Below, piece after piece: positions 31,176-39,272 of a DNA stretch of 40,427 nt. This DNA is from JASLBX01 sp036374175 (GTDB taxonomy: Bacteria > Actinomycetota > Actinomycetes > Jiangellales > Jiangellaceae): assembly GCA_036374175.1 (NCBI GenBank), contig DASUUH010000004.1:1-40427 (forward strand), given 5' to 3'. The position numbers and the translations under genes are program-made. How positions within the stretch are numbered: position 1 is the stretch's first letter; the number at the start of each line of letters is the position of its first letter. The notes beneath the pieces were generated by a model. That model was given only the letters and a program-made list of their open reading frames with translations, ran no database searches and had not been told where the DNA came from.

Positions 31176-32948
31176 TTAGCGCCCTGCGGCGTAGCCCTGC
31201 ATGCCGCGAGGGTTGGCCGCCGCGCTCAGTACTCCGCTGTCGGGGTCTCGGGCCACTACGCACAACTGACTGAGCGACCATGGCTGGGCCAGCGTCACAT
31301 CATGACCCCGCTGGCGCAGGGCGGCAGCCGCATTGCCGAGCCGCGACTCCAGAACCAAGCCGGCAGGAGTCATCCGGCGCGGGAAGAACGAACTGGGGAA
31401 CGACGTGGTGTGCCACATTGGGGCATCGATCGCGGCCTGCAAATCCATTCCTTGGACGAGATGCCGCAGCAGGAACAGCAACTGCCACTGATCCTGTTGA
31501 TCACCGCCGGGCGAACCACACGCCAGCACCGGCCGGCCTTGCCGCAGCACCAGCGTAGGGCTGAGTGTCGTCCGCGGCCTGCGGCCCGGCTGAAGCGAAG
31601 CCGGCAGGCCGGGTTCCAGCCAGCACATCTGCAACCGCGTACCGAGGCAGAAGCCGAGCTCTGGAATGGTGGGCGAGCTCTGCAGCCACCCGCCGCTCGG
31701 CATCGCGGACACCATGTTGCCCCAACGGTCCACAACGTCGACATGGCAGGTGTCGCCGCGCTCCTCGGCCTCTTGCACGGCCGGATCCCCGGTGTTCGCC
31801 CTATCGAGGCGGCTCGTGGCCGAGGCCGCCGCCATTGCGCTCACCCGGGCAATGCGTCCGCCTGGCGATCCGGGCCGTAACCCTGCCGATGCGGTGTCGC
31901 CGATCAGTGCCCGCCGTTGCTCGGCATAGGCCGGCCCCAACAGGTCAGTCATGGGGACCTCGCCGGTGTCTCCGTACCACGCTTCACGATCGGCCAGCGC
32001 GAGCTTCATCGCCTCGGCGATCAGATGAATGCCGTCCGGAGCGGCGGGATCGAGCACATCGTCGTCGAACGGCTCCAAGATCTGAAGCATCTGGAGCAGG
32101 ACCGGGCCCTGGCCCCACGGCGGTGTCTTGGCGATAGTCACCCCTCGGAACTCGGCCGTCACGGGCTGCTCGTACCCCGCCTCGAAGGCCGCCATGTCGT
32201 GCGAGCGCAGCACACCGGGGTGGTCGCGGCCGCTGGAATCACGGTGGGGGCGCCGGACGAACGAGTCGACCGCCTCGGCGACGAAGCCTTCACGCCACGT
32301 ACGGCGCGCCGCGTCGATCTGCGCCTCACGTCCCTGGACAGACTCGCCAGCGGCGACGAGGCGGTCGAGTGTCGTCGCGTACGCCTCGTTGACCAGCACC
32401 TCACCCGCCGCCGGGACCCGTCCGCCCGGCAGCCAAAGTCCGGCCGACGTGGGCCAGTGCTGCTCGAACAGCGGCCGGACCCGGTTGATCGTCGCGCATA
32501 CGGCCGGCGCCACCGGGTGACCGCCCCGGGCGTACTCGATCGCGAACGAGAGCACGTCGCGCAGCGGCTTGGTGCCGTGGTCCCGCAGCAGGAGCAGCCA
32601 AGCGTCGACGGCACCCGGCACGGCGGCGGCGAGCAGCCCCGCGCCGGGCACCAGGTCCAGACCAAGGCCAGTGAACTGCTCGATCGTGGCCCCTGCCGGC
32701 GCGGGACCCTGCCCGGCCAGCACGGTAGGCCGGGGGTCGTCGGCACCGGCGAAGATGACAGGCACCTCACCACCTGGGCCGTTCATGTGTGGTTCGACGA
32801 CATGGAGCACAAAACCCGCAGCGACCGCAGCATCGAACGCATTGCCGCCTTGCTCCAGCACTGACATGGCCGACGCCGATGCAAGCCAGTGGGTCGACGA
32901 CACCATGCCGAAGGTGCCTTGCAGAGTCGGTCTGGTTGTGAAGGTCAT
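31176..32948 (-). CDS. Gamma-glutamyltransferase-family protein, cytosolic
   Basis: 590 residues from ATG 32948. The family is recognised from GTFGMVSSTHWLASASAMSV, VEPHMNGPGGEVPVIF, and the autoprocessing threonine Thr400 in RGDTCHVDVVD. Cleavage there would give a large and a small subunit. The SPGGDQQDQWQLLF segment corresponds to the oxyanion region. Members hydrolyse or transfer gamma-glutamyl groups, or act as acylases. No signal peptide is present, unlike typical periplasmic GGTs. It is divergent from an MBL-fold hydrolase with 37 bp between start codons, and each promoter appears to give a near-leaderless transcript. Confidence 0.9.
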   Translation of the reverse strand: MTFTTRPTLQGTFGMVSSTHWLASASAMSVLEQGGNAFDAAVAAGFVLHVVEPHMNGPGGEVPVIFAGADDPRPTVLAGQGPAPAGATIEQFTGLGLDLVPGAGLLAAAVPGAVDAWLLLLRDHGTKPLRDVLSFAIEYARGGHPVAPAVCATINRVRPLFEQHWPTSAGLWLPGGRVPAAGEVLVNEAYATTLDRLVAAGESVQGREAQIDAARRTWREGFVAEAVDSFVRRPHRDSSGRDHPGVLRSHDMAAFEAGYEQPVTAEFRGVTIAKTPPWGQGPVLLQMLQILEPFDDDVLDPAAPDGIHLIAEAMKLALADREAWYGDTGEVPMTDLLGPAYAEQRRALIGDTASAGLRPGSPGGRIARVSAMAAASATSRLDRANTGDPAVQEAEERGDTCHVDVVDRWGNMVSAMPSGGWLQSSPTIPELGFCLGTRLQMCWLEPGLPASLQPGRRPRTTLSPTLVLRQGRPVLACGSPGGDQQDQWQLLFLLRHLVQGMDLQAAIDAPMWHTTSFPSSFFPRRMTPAGLVLESRLGNAAAALRQRGHDVTLAQPWSLSQLCVVARDPDSGVLSAAANPRGMQGYAAGR

Positions 32949-32956
32949 TGGCGCGC

Positions 32957-32978
32957 AGGCTAACGGCCGCTCTAACGT
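32957..32978. promoter_or_regulatory. Divergent -10 boxes for near-leaderless GGT and MBL transcripts
   Basis: On the minus strand TAGCCT (32962-32957) lies 8 nt before the GGT ATG. On the plus strand TAACGT (32973-32978) lies 7 nt before the MBL ATG. Both fit TAnnnT, and neither gene has a Shine-Dalgarno sequence, so translation from leaderless mRNA is likely on both sides of a 37-bp gap. Confidence 0.5.
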
Positions 32979-32985
32979 TGCATGC

Positions 32986-33615
32986 ATGCGGCTGACCAAG
33001 TACGAGCACTCGTGCGTCCTACTCGAAGACGAAGGTGCACGGATCCTCATCGACCCAGGCAGCTACTCCTCCGGCTTCGAAGCCTTGACCGAGCTTGACG
33101 CCGTGCTGATCACGCATCAGCACGCCGACCACTACGATGCAGACCGGCTCGGGCCGCTGCTCGCGAACAACCCGGGCGCCCGCGTCTACGCCGACGACGC
33201 CACCGTGGCACTCGTCCGCGAGAAGGGCATCGAGGCATCGGTGGCCAGCGAAGGGGAACGGATCAACGCCGGCACAGAGGTCACCGTCCACGGCGTCAAC
33301 CATGCTGTGATCCACCCGGATATTCCGGTGATTCCCAACGTCGGCTACCTGGTCGGCGGGCGCTTCTTCCACCCGGGCGACGCGTTCACGGTGCCGGACG
33401 TGCCCGTCGACGTTCTCGGGTTACCGACCGGAGCACCCTGGTTAAAGGCGAGTGAAGCGGTGGACTATCTTCGCGCCGTCGCACCCCGGATCGCCGTGCC
33501 GATCCACGAAGCAGTGCTGGCCCGGCCGGCCATGCACTACAAGCTGTTCAAGAAGCTCGCGCTGAGTGGTACGTCGGTGAAGGTCGTCGAACCGGGGACC
33601 ACGGTCGACATCTGA
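32986..33615 (+). CDS. MBL-fold (UlaG-like) metal-dependent hydrolase
   Basis: 209 residues from ATG 32986. The metal motif THQHADHY gives His44, His46, Asp48 and His49. Later histidines in GGRFFHPGDAF and VPIHEAV complete the site. The short single-domain form is like UlaG/YcfH-like metallo-beta-lactamase-fold hydrolases with varied or unknown substrates. The start is supported by the near-leaderless promoter and by absence of good alternatives. It is divergent from the gamma-glutamyltransferase gene; a functional link is possible but unproven. Confidence 0.88.
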   Translation: MRLTKYEHSCVLLEDEGARILIDPGSYSSGFEALTELDAVLITHQHADHYDADRLGPLLANNPGARVYADDATVALVREKGIEASVASEGERINAGTEVTVHGVNHAVIHPDIPVIPNVGYLVGGRFFHPGDAFTVPDVPVDVLGLPTGAPWLKASEAVDYLRAVAPRIAVPIHEAVLARPAMHYKLFKKLALSGTSVKVVEPGTTVDI

Positions 33616-33629
33616 GCGATCCGAGCGCG

Positions 33630-34445
33630 TCAGCTCCGGCCGAACATCTGCGTCCAGTACAGCCCTCGCGGCGAGTCCGCTACGCCGACGCCGACAGCGG
33701 TGAACGAGCAGTTGAGAATGTTGTCACGGTGGCCCGAGCTTTTCATCCAGCCCTTCATGACAGCTTCGGCTGAGGAGTATCCGAGCGCGATGTTCTCGCC
33801 GCCGTACGAGTCATAACCGGCGTCCGCCGCCCGGTCGTCCGGGCCCTCTCCCTCGGGACTGGTATGGCTGAAGTAGTTGCGCTCGGCCATGTCTTCGCTG
33901 TGCGCGGTGGCTACGTTGCGCAGCGTGCGGTTGTTAGTGAGAGGTGAGCAGCCCGCCTTTTGCCGCTCGGCGTTGGTCAAGGTGACGACTTCGTTTGCCA
34001 GCTTCGTAATTTGGCCGCTGCTGCCGCCGGACGATGTGCTCGGCCCGTCATCCGGAGGATCGGAGTCCGACGTGGTGGACGGCGGGCTTGAATCCGACTC
34101 GGTTGGCGAGGGTGTCGGTTCTTCGGTTGGAGTTTCGGTCGGTGTGTCGGTCGGGGCCGGATTGACCGTCGCCGTCGCCTTGGTATCGGCCGCTGCGGCA
34201 AGCGGCGATGGCGCCGATGTCGGAGGCGAGGTTTGCCATGGCCAGTAGGTCGACTCGGACTCCAAGACGACAAGATCGTCTGGCTCACTCGAACAACCGG
34301 CCAGTGCCGCCGACAAGGCGACCGCCACGAGACACCGCGCGGACCGGATCCTGATCGACCGCCCGCGCGTGGCCGGAGCGACAGCCCCGCCACGACGGTT
34401 CGTCCAATCGACCACGACGGGACAGACTACGAGGTCCGCCCGCAC
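33630..34445 (-). CDS. CAP-domain lipoprotein
   Basis: 271 residues from GTG 34445; an internal GTG at 34415 is also possible. A hydrophobic stretch ends in the lipobox LAGC (Cys51), so the protein is probably lipid-anchored outside the cell. Residues about 75-145 are Thr/Pro/Ser/Asp rich, a flexible spacer. The C-terminus is a CAP (SCP/PR-1) domain: LTNAERQKAGCSPLTNN, AHSEDMAERNYFSHTSPEG, GENIALGYSSAEAVMKGWMK, SSGHRDNILNCSFTAVGVGV. Bacterial CAP proteins are often linked to cell envelope or sporulation, but the activity is unclear. Confidence 0.88.
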   Translation of the reverse strand: MRADLVVCPVVVDWTNRRGGAVAPATRGRSIRIRSARCLVAVALSAALAGCSSEPDDLVVLESESTYWPWQTSPPTSAPSPLAAAADTKATATVNPAPTDTPTETPTEEPTPSPTESDSSPPSTTSDSDPPDDGPSTSSGGSSGQITKLANEVVTLTNAERQKAGCSPLTNNRTLRNVATAHSEDMAERNYFSHTSPEGEGPDDRAADAGYDSYGGENIALGYSSAEAVMKGWMKSSGHRDNILNCSFTAVGVGVADSPRGLYWTQMFGRS

Positions 34446-34518
34446 AGCGCCAGGGCGGGTTCACGTCCGCCCGCTAGCCTGCATCTAGGGGGAAACCTTG
34501 CCAGAGCAGGAGCCTGCC

Positions 34519-35211
34519 ATGTCCGAACCGCACGACACGCCCGGCGGGGAACGCGGACCGGCGCGCCACCGCGCTCGCCCGGATCGCGATTTCGCGGCGC
34601 GTGCAGACCGTGAGGTGGCTTCGCTGGAACGCCAGATCGATCTGTCCTTGCGTCGAGCGGACGACGCGGCCAGCGGACGCGCCGTCGTCCGCCGGCGGTC
34701 TCCCGGGCTGGTGACCGCCTTAGTGATCGCCATCGTGCTGCTGCTTGCAGCGGTGGCGCTCGCCGCCTACTTGTGGCGCACCACCGATGAGTGGCGAGCA
34801 GAGGCCGACCAGCGGGGTGAGTTGGCGACCACCGTGGCCGCGCAGCGTGACCAGCTGGCGGGTGAACTGAGACAGTCCGAGCGCGATCTTGAAGCCACTG
34901 AAAACCAACTACTCGAACTCCAGGACCGATTGCTCTCGCTCGCCGACGAGCGCGCACAAACCGGCGATGAGCTCGAGCTGACCCGCATGGTCGCCAACGA
35001 TGTCGCCTCTGTCGCCAGCCAGCTGGAAGGGTGCGCACGTGGCCAGGACCAGCTCATCGACCAGCTGATAACAGTGCTGGAGGAACTCGAGGGCTATGAC
35101 CCGGTATCCGTCGCTGAAGGCGCCCGGCAAGCCAATGAACAACTCAACACGGTGTGCGACGAGGCGCTCCAGACCACAGAGGACCTCAGGCAGCGGCTGG
35201 GGGTCGAGTGA
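34519..35211 (+). CDS. Membrane-anchored coiled-coil protein
   Basis: 230 residues from ATG 34519 with AGGAG upstream. The cytosolic N-terminus (1-60) is charged. One TM helix spans about 62-85. A long coiled coil follows at about 90-150 (ELATTVAAQRDQLAGELRQS and onward), then a helical region with a cysteine pair (CARGQDQ near 175 and the later VCDEAL). The extracytoplasmic coiled coil may multimerise. The stop overlaps the GTG of the next gene by 4 bp (GTGA), so it is translationally coupled to the trypsin-like lipoprotein. The pair probably acts together outside the membrane. No family name recognised. Confidence 0.8.
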   Translation: MSEPHDTPGGERGPARHRARPDRDFAARADREVASLERQIDLSLRRADDAASGRAVVRRRSPGLVTALVIAIVLLLAAVALAAYLWRTTDEWRAEADQRGELATTVAAQRDQLAGELRQSERDLEATENQLLELQDRLLSLADERAQTGDELELTRMVANDVASVASQLEGCARGQDQLIDQLITVLEELEGYDPVSVAEGARQANEQLNTVCDEALQTTEDLRQRLGVE

Positions 35212-35927
35212 GCCGGCTGCTTGTGGTCCTCACCGCCGTTGTTGCAACCGCGTGTGGGGCCGCGCCTGATTTGCCGCCGATGCCCGAGCGGCTCGTCATC
35301 AACGAAACACCCGCGCTGCCAACTCCTACTCCAGGTTCGATCACGCTCTCGCCTGACGGGTTTCGGACGACCGAACGGGTAGCCGTCCGCGTCCGCAATG
35401 TCGGCTGCGACGGAGTCAGCATCGGCAGCGGCTTCGCCGTCTCAGCCAACCGACTCGTCACGAACCGCCACGTCGTCGCCGGCGCGGCCACGCTTCAAGT
35501 GAGCACCTACGACGGTCAGGACCTGCTAGTCGAAGCATCTGGCACGGCAGTGTTGGCCGACCTTGCCGTCGTTGAGACGAGATCGCCGCTGCCGGCCGCC
35601 GTTGAACTGGCCGACGCCGATCCGGAGATCGGCACCGACATCGAGATCATCGGGTACCCCGGCGGCGGACGTTTGACGTCCAGCACCGGAAAGGTCCTCT
35701 CCTACGATGAAGACCCGCTCAACGCGAACGCCGGTGAAGTGATCGTCAGCTCGGCACCCGCCCAACCCGGTTCGTCCGGCAGCCCGATGTACGACGACGA
35801 CGGCAAGGTCGTCGGGGTTGTGTATGCGGCGGCACCGGACGGCGCGCACTCGCTGGCGATCCCCGTCACGACACTGCGTGGCCTGCTTGACCAGACCACC
35901 TTCGAGCCCGTACCCGACTGCGGGTGA
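35208..35927 (+). CDS. Trypsin-like serine protease, probable lipoprotein
   Basis: 239 residues from GTG 35208, coupled to the previous gene by a GTGA overlap. The N-terminus VSRLLVVLTAVVATAC ends in a plausible lipobox with Cys16. The chymotrypsin-fold triad is His88 (VTNRHVVAG), Asp118 (ADLAVVE) and Ser190 (PGSSGSPM). The GxSGSP pattern is like HtrA and other S1-family proteases. There is no PDZ domain. Cys67 and Cys238 may pair. The coupled coiled-coil membrane protein upstream could be a scaffold or regulator. The substrate is unknown. Confidence 0.9.
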   Translation: MSRLLVVLTAVVATACGAAPDLPPMPERLVINETPALPTPTPGSITLSPDGFRTTERVAVRVRNVGCDGVSIGSGFAVSANRLVTNRHVVAGAATLQVSTYDGQDLLVEASGTAVLADLAVVETRSPLPAAVELADADPEIGTDIEIIGYPGGGRLTSSTGKVLSYDEDPLNANAGEVIVSSAPAQPGSSGSPMYDDDGKVVGVVYAAAPDGAHSLAIPVTTLRGLLDQTTFEPVPDCG

Positions 35928-35958
35928 CGAAGATTGGGTGGGTCTTGCCTTGTCGGGA

Positions 35959-35964
35959 CACAAT
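35959..35964 (+). promoter_or_regulatory. -10 box giving a leaderless transcript
   Basis: CACAAT (35959-35964) lies six bases before GTG 35971. The gene lacks a ribosome binding site, so leaderless initiation is likely. The -35 is not clear. Confidence 0.45.
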
Positions 35965-35970
35965 AGGCAG

Positions 35971-36612
35971 GTGAGCGGATGGCGAAGTGATCATGGCGGT
36001 GCGCGGCCGCTGCGGCCGCTGCTGTCTGGCACGCTGCCGGACGTACCTGGTGATCCGGACCCGGCCGACCGGGTGGCCGTCGCCCATGCAACCGCAGCAG
36101 CCGTCCTTCGGGTCGGCCGCGGCGACGGCGATGACCCCGAACGCACCCGGCGCTTGGTCGGGCTTGCCGACGACGTTGGGCTGGACGAGATCGCCGACCT
36201 GTGGCGCGACGCCGGCCCGGAGACTCTGCCGGGCACGCTGTGGTCGCTATACCTACTTCGCACCTGGGTTCACCGTGACGGCGTCGACGCGGCACGGCTG
36301 TTCCATGCCGGCCAGCGGGTCGCCGAAGTATCCACGGCGGTGGCTGGTGTCGCCGAACCACCCGGGCCCCGTGAAGTCGCCGCACTCGGCGACGCGGTGC
36401 TCACCAGTGCGTTCGATGGCGACTTCGCTGTCGCCCTGGAACGCGCGGCCGCATTCTGCCGGGTCGTCGCCGCCGGGCGTGCCTACCTTGCGGACGACAT
36501 GGCCGATGACGCTGAGGGTCAGCGACAGACCCGGCTTGCACAGGGCAACGTGCGGATGGCCGAGGAACTCGAGCGCTCTGCCCGACTGTGGCGCAACGGC
36601 CAACTCTCCTAG
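35971..36612 (+). CDS. Helical protein of unknown function (213 aa)
   Basis: 213 residues from GTG 35971. The sequence is alanine-rich and helical throughout, with no signal peptide or TM segment. Conserved-looking parts are LPGTLWSLYLLRTWVHRDGV and ALGDAVLTSAFDGDFAVALE. Similar hypothetical proteins are common in actinobacteria, but I cannot give a function. It stands 43 bp after the trypsin-like gene and seems to have its own promoter, so operon membership is uncertain. Confidence 0.75.
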   Translation: MSGWRSDHGGARPLRPLLSGTLPDVPGDPDPADRVAVAHATAAAVLRVGRGDGDDPERTRRLVGLADDVGLDEIADLWRDAGPETLPGTLWSLYLLRTWVHRDGVDAARLFHAGQRVAEVSTAVAGVAEPPGPREVAALGDAVLTSAFDGDFAVALERAAAFCRVVAAGRAYLADDMADDAEGQRQTRLAQGNVRMAEELERSARLWRNGQLS

Positions 36613-36992
36613 CGCTTTCCGGTTGATCACGTTCAGCACCCGCACCCCTGCCGTACCGGGCGCGTGGGGGTGGTACGGCGCCGACACGCCTGCTGGGCGG
36701 CCCACCCCCGAGTCAGAGGCACGTGACGATGACCACACGATGGCCGATCCGTTGGGGAACAGCAGACCTATCGGCTACGTTGAGGAACTGGCGACAGCCT
36801 TCGGGTTCTCGCTGGGCGTCGGGCCGCGGTAACCCCGGGTCCCACCTTTAGCCGCTACGAGCGGCCGTTGCGCCGAGAGGCGTTCCCGGACCGGCGTCCC
36901 TAAAGCATCGCGCGGCCCCTGGCCTCCTGGCCGGGGGCCGCGTCGCGTTCGAGGGCATTAGCAGGGTCCACACGAACAATGGGCCAGCCCAG
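36613..36992. other. Gap with a strong GC hairpin and no supported gene
   Basis: About 380 bp. A 30-codon frame (ATG 36740 to 36832) exists but has no ribosome site. The main structure is a hairpin at 36911-36942, listed separately. Confidence 0.4.
36911..36942. terminator. GC-rich terminator-like hairpin
   Basis: GCGGCCCC-T-GGC (36912-36923) pairs with GGCC-GGGGGCCGC (36929-36941) around a CTCCT loop. It lies 50 bp past the convergent metallopeptidase stop and 300 bp past the helical-protein stop, so it most likely serves the metallopeptidase gene or both. Confidence 0.55.
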
Positions 36993-37343
36993 TTATCCCC
37001 AGCCGAGCTCGTGCAGCCGGTCGTCGTCAATGCCGAAGTGGTGTGCCAACTCGTGTACGACCGTCACCTGGATCTCCTCGACGACGTCCTCATAGCTGTC
37101 GCAGATCTCCAAGATCGGCCGGCGAAACAACCGGATCGTGTCCGGAAGCACGCCGGAGTACCACTCGCCACGTTCGGTAAGGGGGGTTCCCTCGTACAAC
37201 CCGAGCAGGTCACGGGCATCCTCCGGCGCGTCCTCCTCCACGAGGACGACGCAGTTGTTGACCATCTTCGCCAAGTCGTGTGGGATCGTGTCGAGGGCCT
37301 CTGCGACCAACTCGTCGAACTCCTCAGGAGCTAATTCGAGCAC
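36993..37343 (-). CDS. Minimal zincin-like metallopeptidase (DUF1025/PF06262 type)
   Basis: 116 residues from GTG 37343, the usual size for this small family. The zinc motif is VVHELAHHFGIDDDRLHELG with His97, Glu98 and His101, and a downstream Asp (106/107) as third ligand. The N-terminal part (PEEFDELVAEALDTIPHDL) and GLYEGTPLTERGEW are family-typical. No signal peptide; the substrate is not known. It is divergent from the metallophosphoesterase gene. Confidence 0.9.
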   Translation of the reverse strand: MLELAPEEFDELVAEALDTIPHDLAKMVNNCVVLVEEDAPEDARDLLGLYEGTPLTERGEWYSGVLPDTIRLFRRPILEICDSYEDVVEEIQVTVVHELAHHFGIDDDRLHELGWG

Positions 37344-37369
37344 ACGTTAAGTCTGCCGACACTTCGGCG

Positions 37370-38908
37370 ATGTGCTACGAACGTGGTGTGGAGCAGGCTA
37401 CCCAAGCAAACCCGGCTGATGGGGCAAACTACTCCCAACTTCCCAATTGGCTACGACGCGCAGCGCCCTGGCTTGCCACCGTCCTCGCCGGCTTGTTCGG
37501 CGCATGGCTGGCACTCAACGTCGCCGGTACCACCCACACGGCTCTCGGGCCGCTCGCCATCGACGCGGAGATCTCGCCGTCCTGGCAAGGCGACACCGTG
37601 ATCCAGGTGGATCCCCTCGGGACCCTGGAGTTCGACACCCACACCGCTCCCCTGCGGATCACGGTGAGCCTGCGCTCGGTGGACGTCGACGCCGTACAAC
37701 AAATCGTGGACAATCCGGCGGCGCTCAACTCCATTGAGAGCCAGCTCGTCGCCGACCTCAACGACGCACTGTGGCGGGCCGCAGTCAGGGCGGGAATCGT
37801 TGCCGTCATCGGCGCGGTGATTGCTGGTGGGCTCGTCCTTAGATCGTGGCGGCGCGCGCTGCTGGCCGGCGCTGTCGCCCTCGCCGCAGTCGGCCTGTCG
37901 TACACGCTCGCCCTTGTGACCTTCGATCGGGACGCGGTCCGGGAACCCCGTTACACGGGGCTGATCGCAACCGCGCCGCGGCTGGTCGGCAGCGTCGAGG
38001 CGATTACGACGAACTTCGGCGCGTACGTCGACCAGCTGGCGTCGCTGGTGACGAACGTGACGCGCATCTATGACGTCACGTCCGGCCTGCCTACGTGGGC
38101 CCCCACAGACGGCACGATCCGCGTGCTGTTCGTATCGGACCTACACCTCAACCCCGCCGCATGGGGCATCATTCGGGCGGTTGGTGATCAGTATGACGTG
38201 GACGTGATCGTCGATGCCGGCGACATCGCGGACCATGGCACAGCCGTGGAGTCGCGGTACTTGGCTGGTATCGGCACGCTGGGCCGTCCTTACGTCTACG
38301 TCAAAGGGAACCACGATTCGATCCTCACCGCGGCCGCCGTTGCCGATCAGCCGAACGCTATCGTGCTGAACCACACTCCCGTGCGGGTCGGCGAACTGTA
38401 CTTCTACGGCGCGCCTGACGCCCGCTTCACCCCTGACCAGCAGACTCGCGGCACGGCGAGTGAGGATCTGCGCCGCGGCAGCGAGGAATTGGCCGAGCGC
38501 GTCCGCAACCTGGGAGTGCGGCCCGACGTGATCGTCTACCACGACCCGACGCACGCCGACATGTTCCAGGACACTGCGCCGCTGATCCTTGCCGGCCATG
38601 CTCACCGGCGGCGGGACATCGTGTTGGACGACGGCACGCGCATCTTCGTCCAGGGCTCGACCGGTGGCGCTGGCCTGCGTGGGCTCGAGCATGAGGAGCC
38701 AACACCCGTCATGCTTTCAGTCCTGTACTTCGACCCCGAGACAAAACAGCTCGTGGCGTGGGACGACATCACCCTCGGTGGGCTGGGACTGTCCAGCGCG
38801 GAGATCAGCCGTACGCAGATCGGTGACTCCGAGGAGTCCACGGAGGAGGAAGACACCGGCGAGGTGGCGCCTACCCCTCCGGCATCTCCCGCGCCGCCCG
38901 GCCGATGA
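37370..38908 (+). CDS. Membrane metallophosphoesterase
   Basis: 512 residues from ATG 37370; GTG 37388 is an alternative that would be nearly leaderless behind a TACGAA -10. TM helices are predicted at about 33-52, 160-180 and 187-207. The calcineurin-like phosphoesterase domain (about 265-460) has DLHLN, AGDIADHG, KGNHDS and GHAHRR, the four metal and phosphate motifs. The C-terminus is acidic and proline-rich. The catalytic domain follows three TM helices, so its side of the membrane is uncertain. It may cleave lipid-linked or nucleotide phosphates; no substrate can be assigned. Confidence 0.9.
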   Translation: MCYERGVEQATQANPADGANYSQLPNWLRRAAPWLATVLAGLFGAWLALNVAGTTHTALGPLAIDAEISPSWQGDTVIQVDPLGTLEFDTHTAPLRITVSLRSVDVDAVQQIVDNPAALNSIESQLVADLNDALWRAAVRAGIVAVIGAVIAGGLVLRSWRRALLAGAVALAAVGLSYTLALVTFDRDAVREPRYTGLIATAPRLVGSVEAITTNFGAYVDQLASLVTNVTRIYDVTSGLPTWAPTDGTIRVLFVSDLHLNPAAWGIIRAVGDQYDVDVIVDAGDIADHGTAVESRYLAGIGTLGRPYVYVKGNHDSILTAAAVADQPNAIVLNHTPVRVGELYFYGAPDARFTPDQQTRGTASEDLRRGSEELAERVRNLGVRPDVIVYHDPTHADMFQDTAPLILAGHAHRRRDIVLDDGTRIFVQGSTGGAGLRGLEHEEPTPVMLSVLYFDPETKQLVAWDDITLGGLGLSSAEISRTQIGDSEESTEEEDTGEVAPTPPASPAPPGR

Positions 38909-38983
38909 TGCCCGGATGACCTGGTTGTTGCCGGTACGTGGGCCAGGCACCGGCGCTTGACCAACCGGCCGTTGGTTCTCGGT

Positions 38984-39013
38984 TTGGAGAACGCACTACC
39001 TACACCCTATTCT
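38984..39013 (+). promoter_or_regulatory. Promoter of the tRNA-Glu/tRNA-Asp unit
   Basis: TTGGAG (38984-38989), 18 bp, TATTCT (39008-39013), 48 bp before tRNA-Glu. This is a good vegetative-type promoter in the only non-coding stretch between the phosphoesterase and the tRNAs. Confidence 0.6.
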
Positions 39014-39061
39014 TGAGCGGTCCCCGACGGCGACGAGCCAAGGGCTAGCCGTCCCGGTGAG

Positions 39062-39134
39062 GCCCCCATCGTCTAGCGGCCTAGGACGCCGCCCTTTCAA
39101 GGCGGTAGCGCGGGTTCGAATCCCGTTGGGGGTG
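39062..39134 (+). tRNA. tRNA-Glu (anticodon TTC)
   Basis: 73 nt, cloverleaf complete: acceptor GCCCCCA/TGGGGGT with a G1-U72 wobble, anticodon stem CCGCC/GGCGG with loop CTTTCAA (anticodon TTC), T-loop TTCGAAT. CCA is not encoded. Confidence 0.95.
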
Positions 39135-39139
39135 CGCAT

Positions 39140-39155
39140 CACTACCTCGGTAGTG
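39140..39155 (+). other. Small hairpin between the two tRNAs
   Basis: CACTACC-TC-GGTAGTG is a perfect 7-bp stem with a two-base loop, followed by TTGT. It may be a processing signal or partial terminator. Confidence 0.4.
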
Positions 39156-39167
39156 TTGTAACCGCAA

Positions 39168-39245
39168 GGTCCTGTGGAGCAGCTCGGAGTGCTCGCCGCC
39201 CTGTCAAGGCGGAGGTCGCGGGTTCAAATCCCGTCAGGACCGCCA
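39168..39245 (+). tRNA. tRNA-Asp (anticodon GTC), CCA encoded
   Basis: Acceptor GGTCCTG/CAGGACC, anticodon stem CCGCC/GGCGG with loop CTGTCAA (anticodon GTC), T-arm GCGGG-TTCAAAT-CCCGT, discriminator G, then encoded CCA (39243-39245). It lies 33 bp downstream of tRNA-Glu. Confidence 0.95.
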
Positions 39246-39272
39246 GCGTTTTCCCAGGTCAGACGCCCTTTC

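Noticed and set aside
36740..36832. 30-codon frame in the gap before the metallopeptidase
   Set aside because: No ribosome site and no family resemblance; too short to support.
37370..37387. Treating the GTG at 37388 as the definite start of the metallophosphoesterase
   Set aside because: The -10 is only moderate and no -35 is clear; both starts remain possible.
39062..39134. G1-U72 pair in tRNA-Glu as a defect
   Set aside because: A wobble at this position is tolerated, and the rest of the cloverleaf is perfect.
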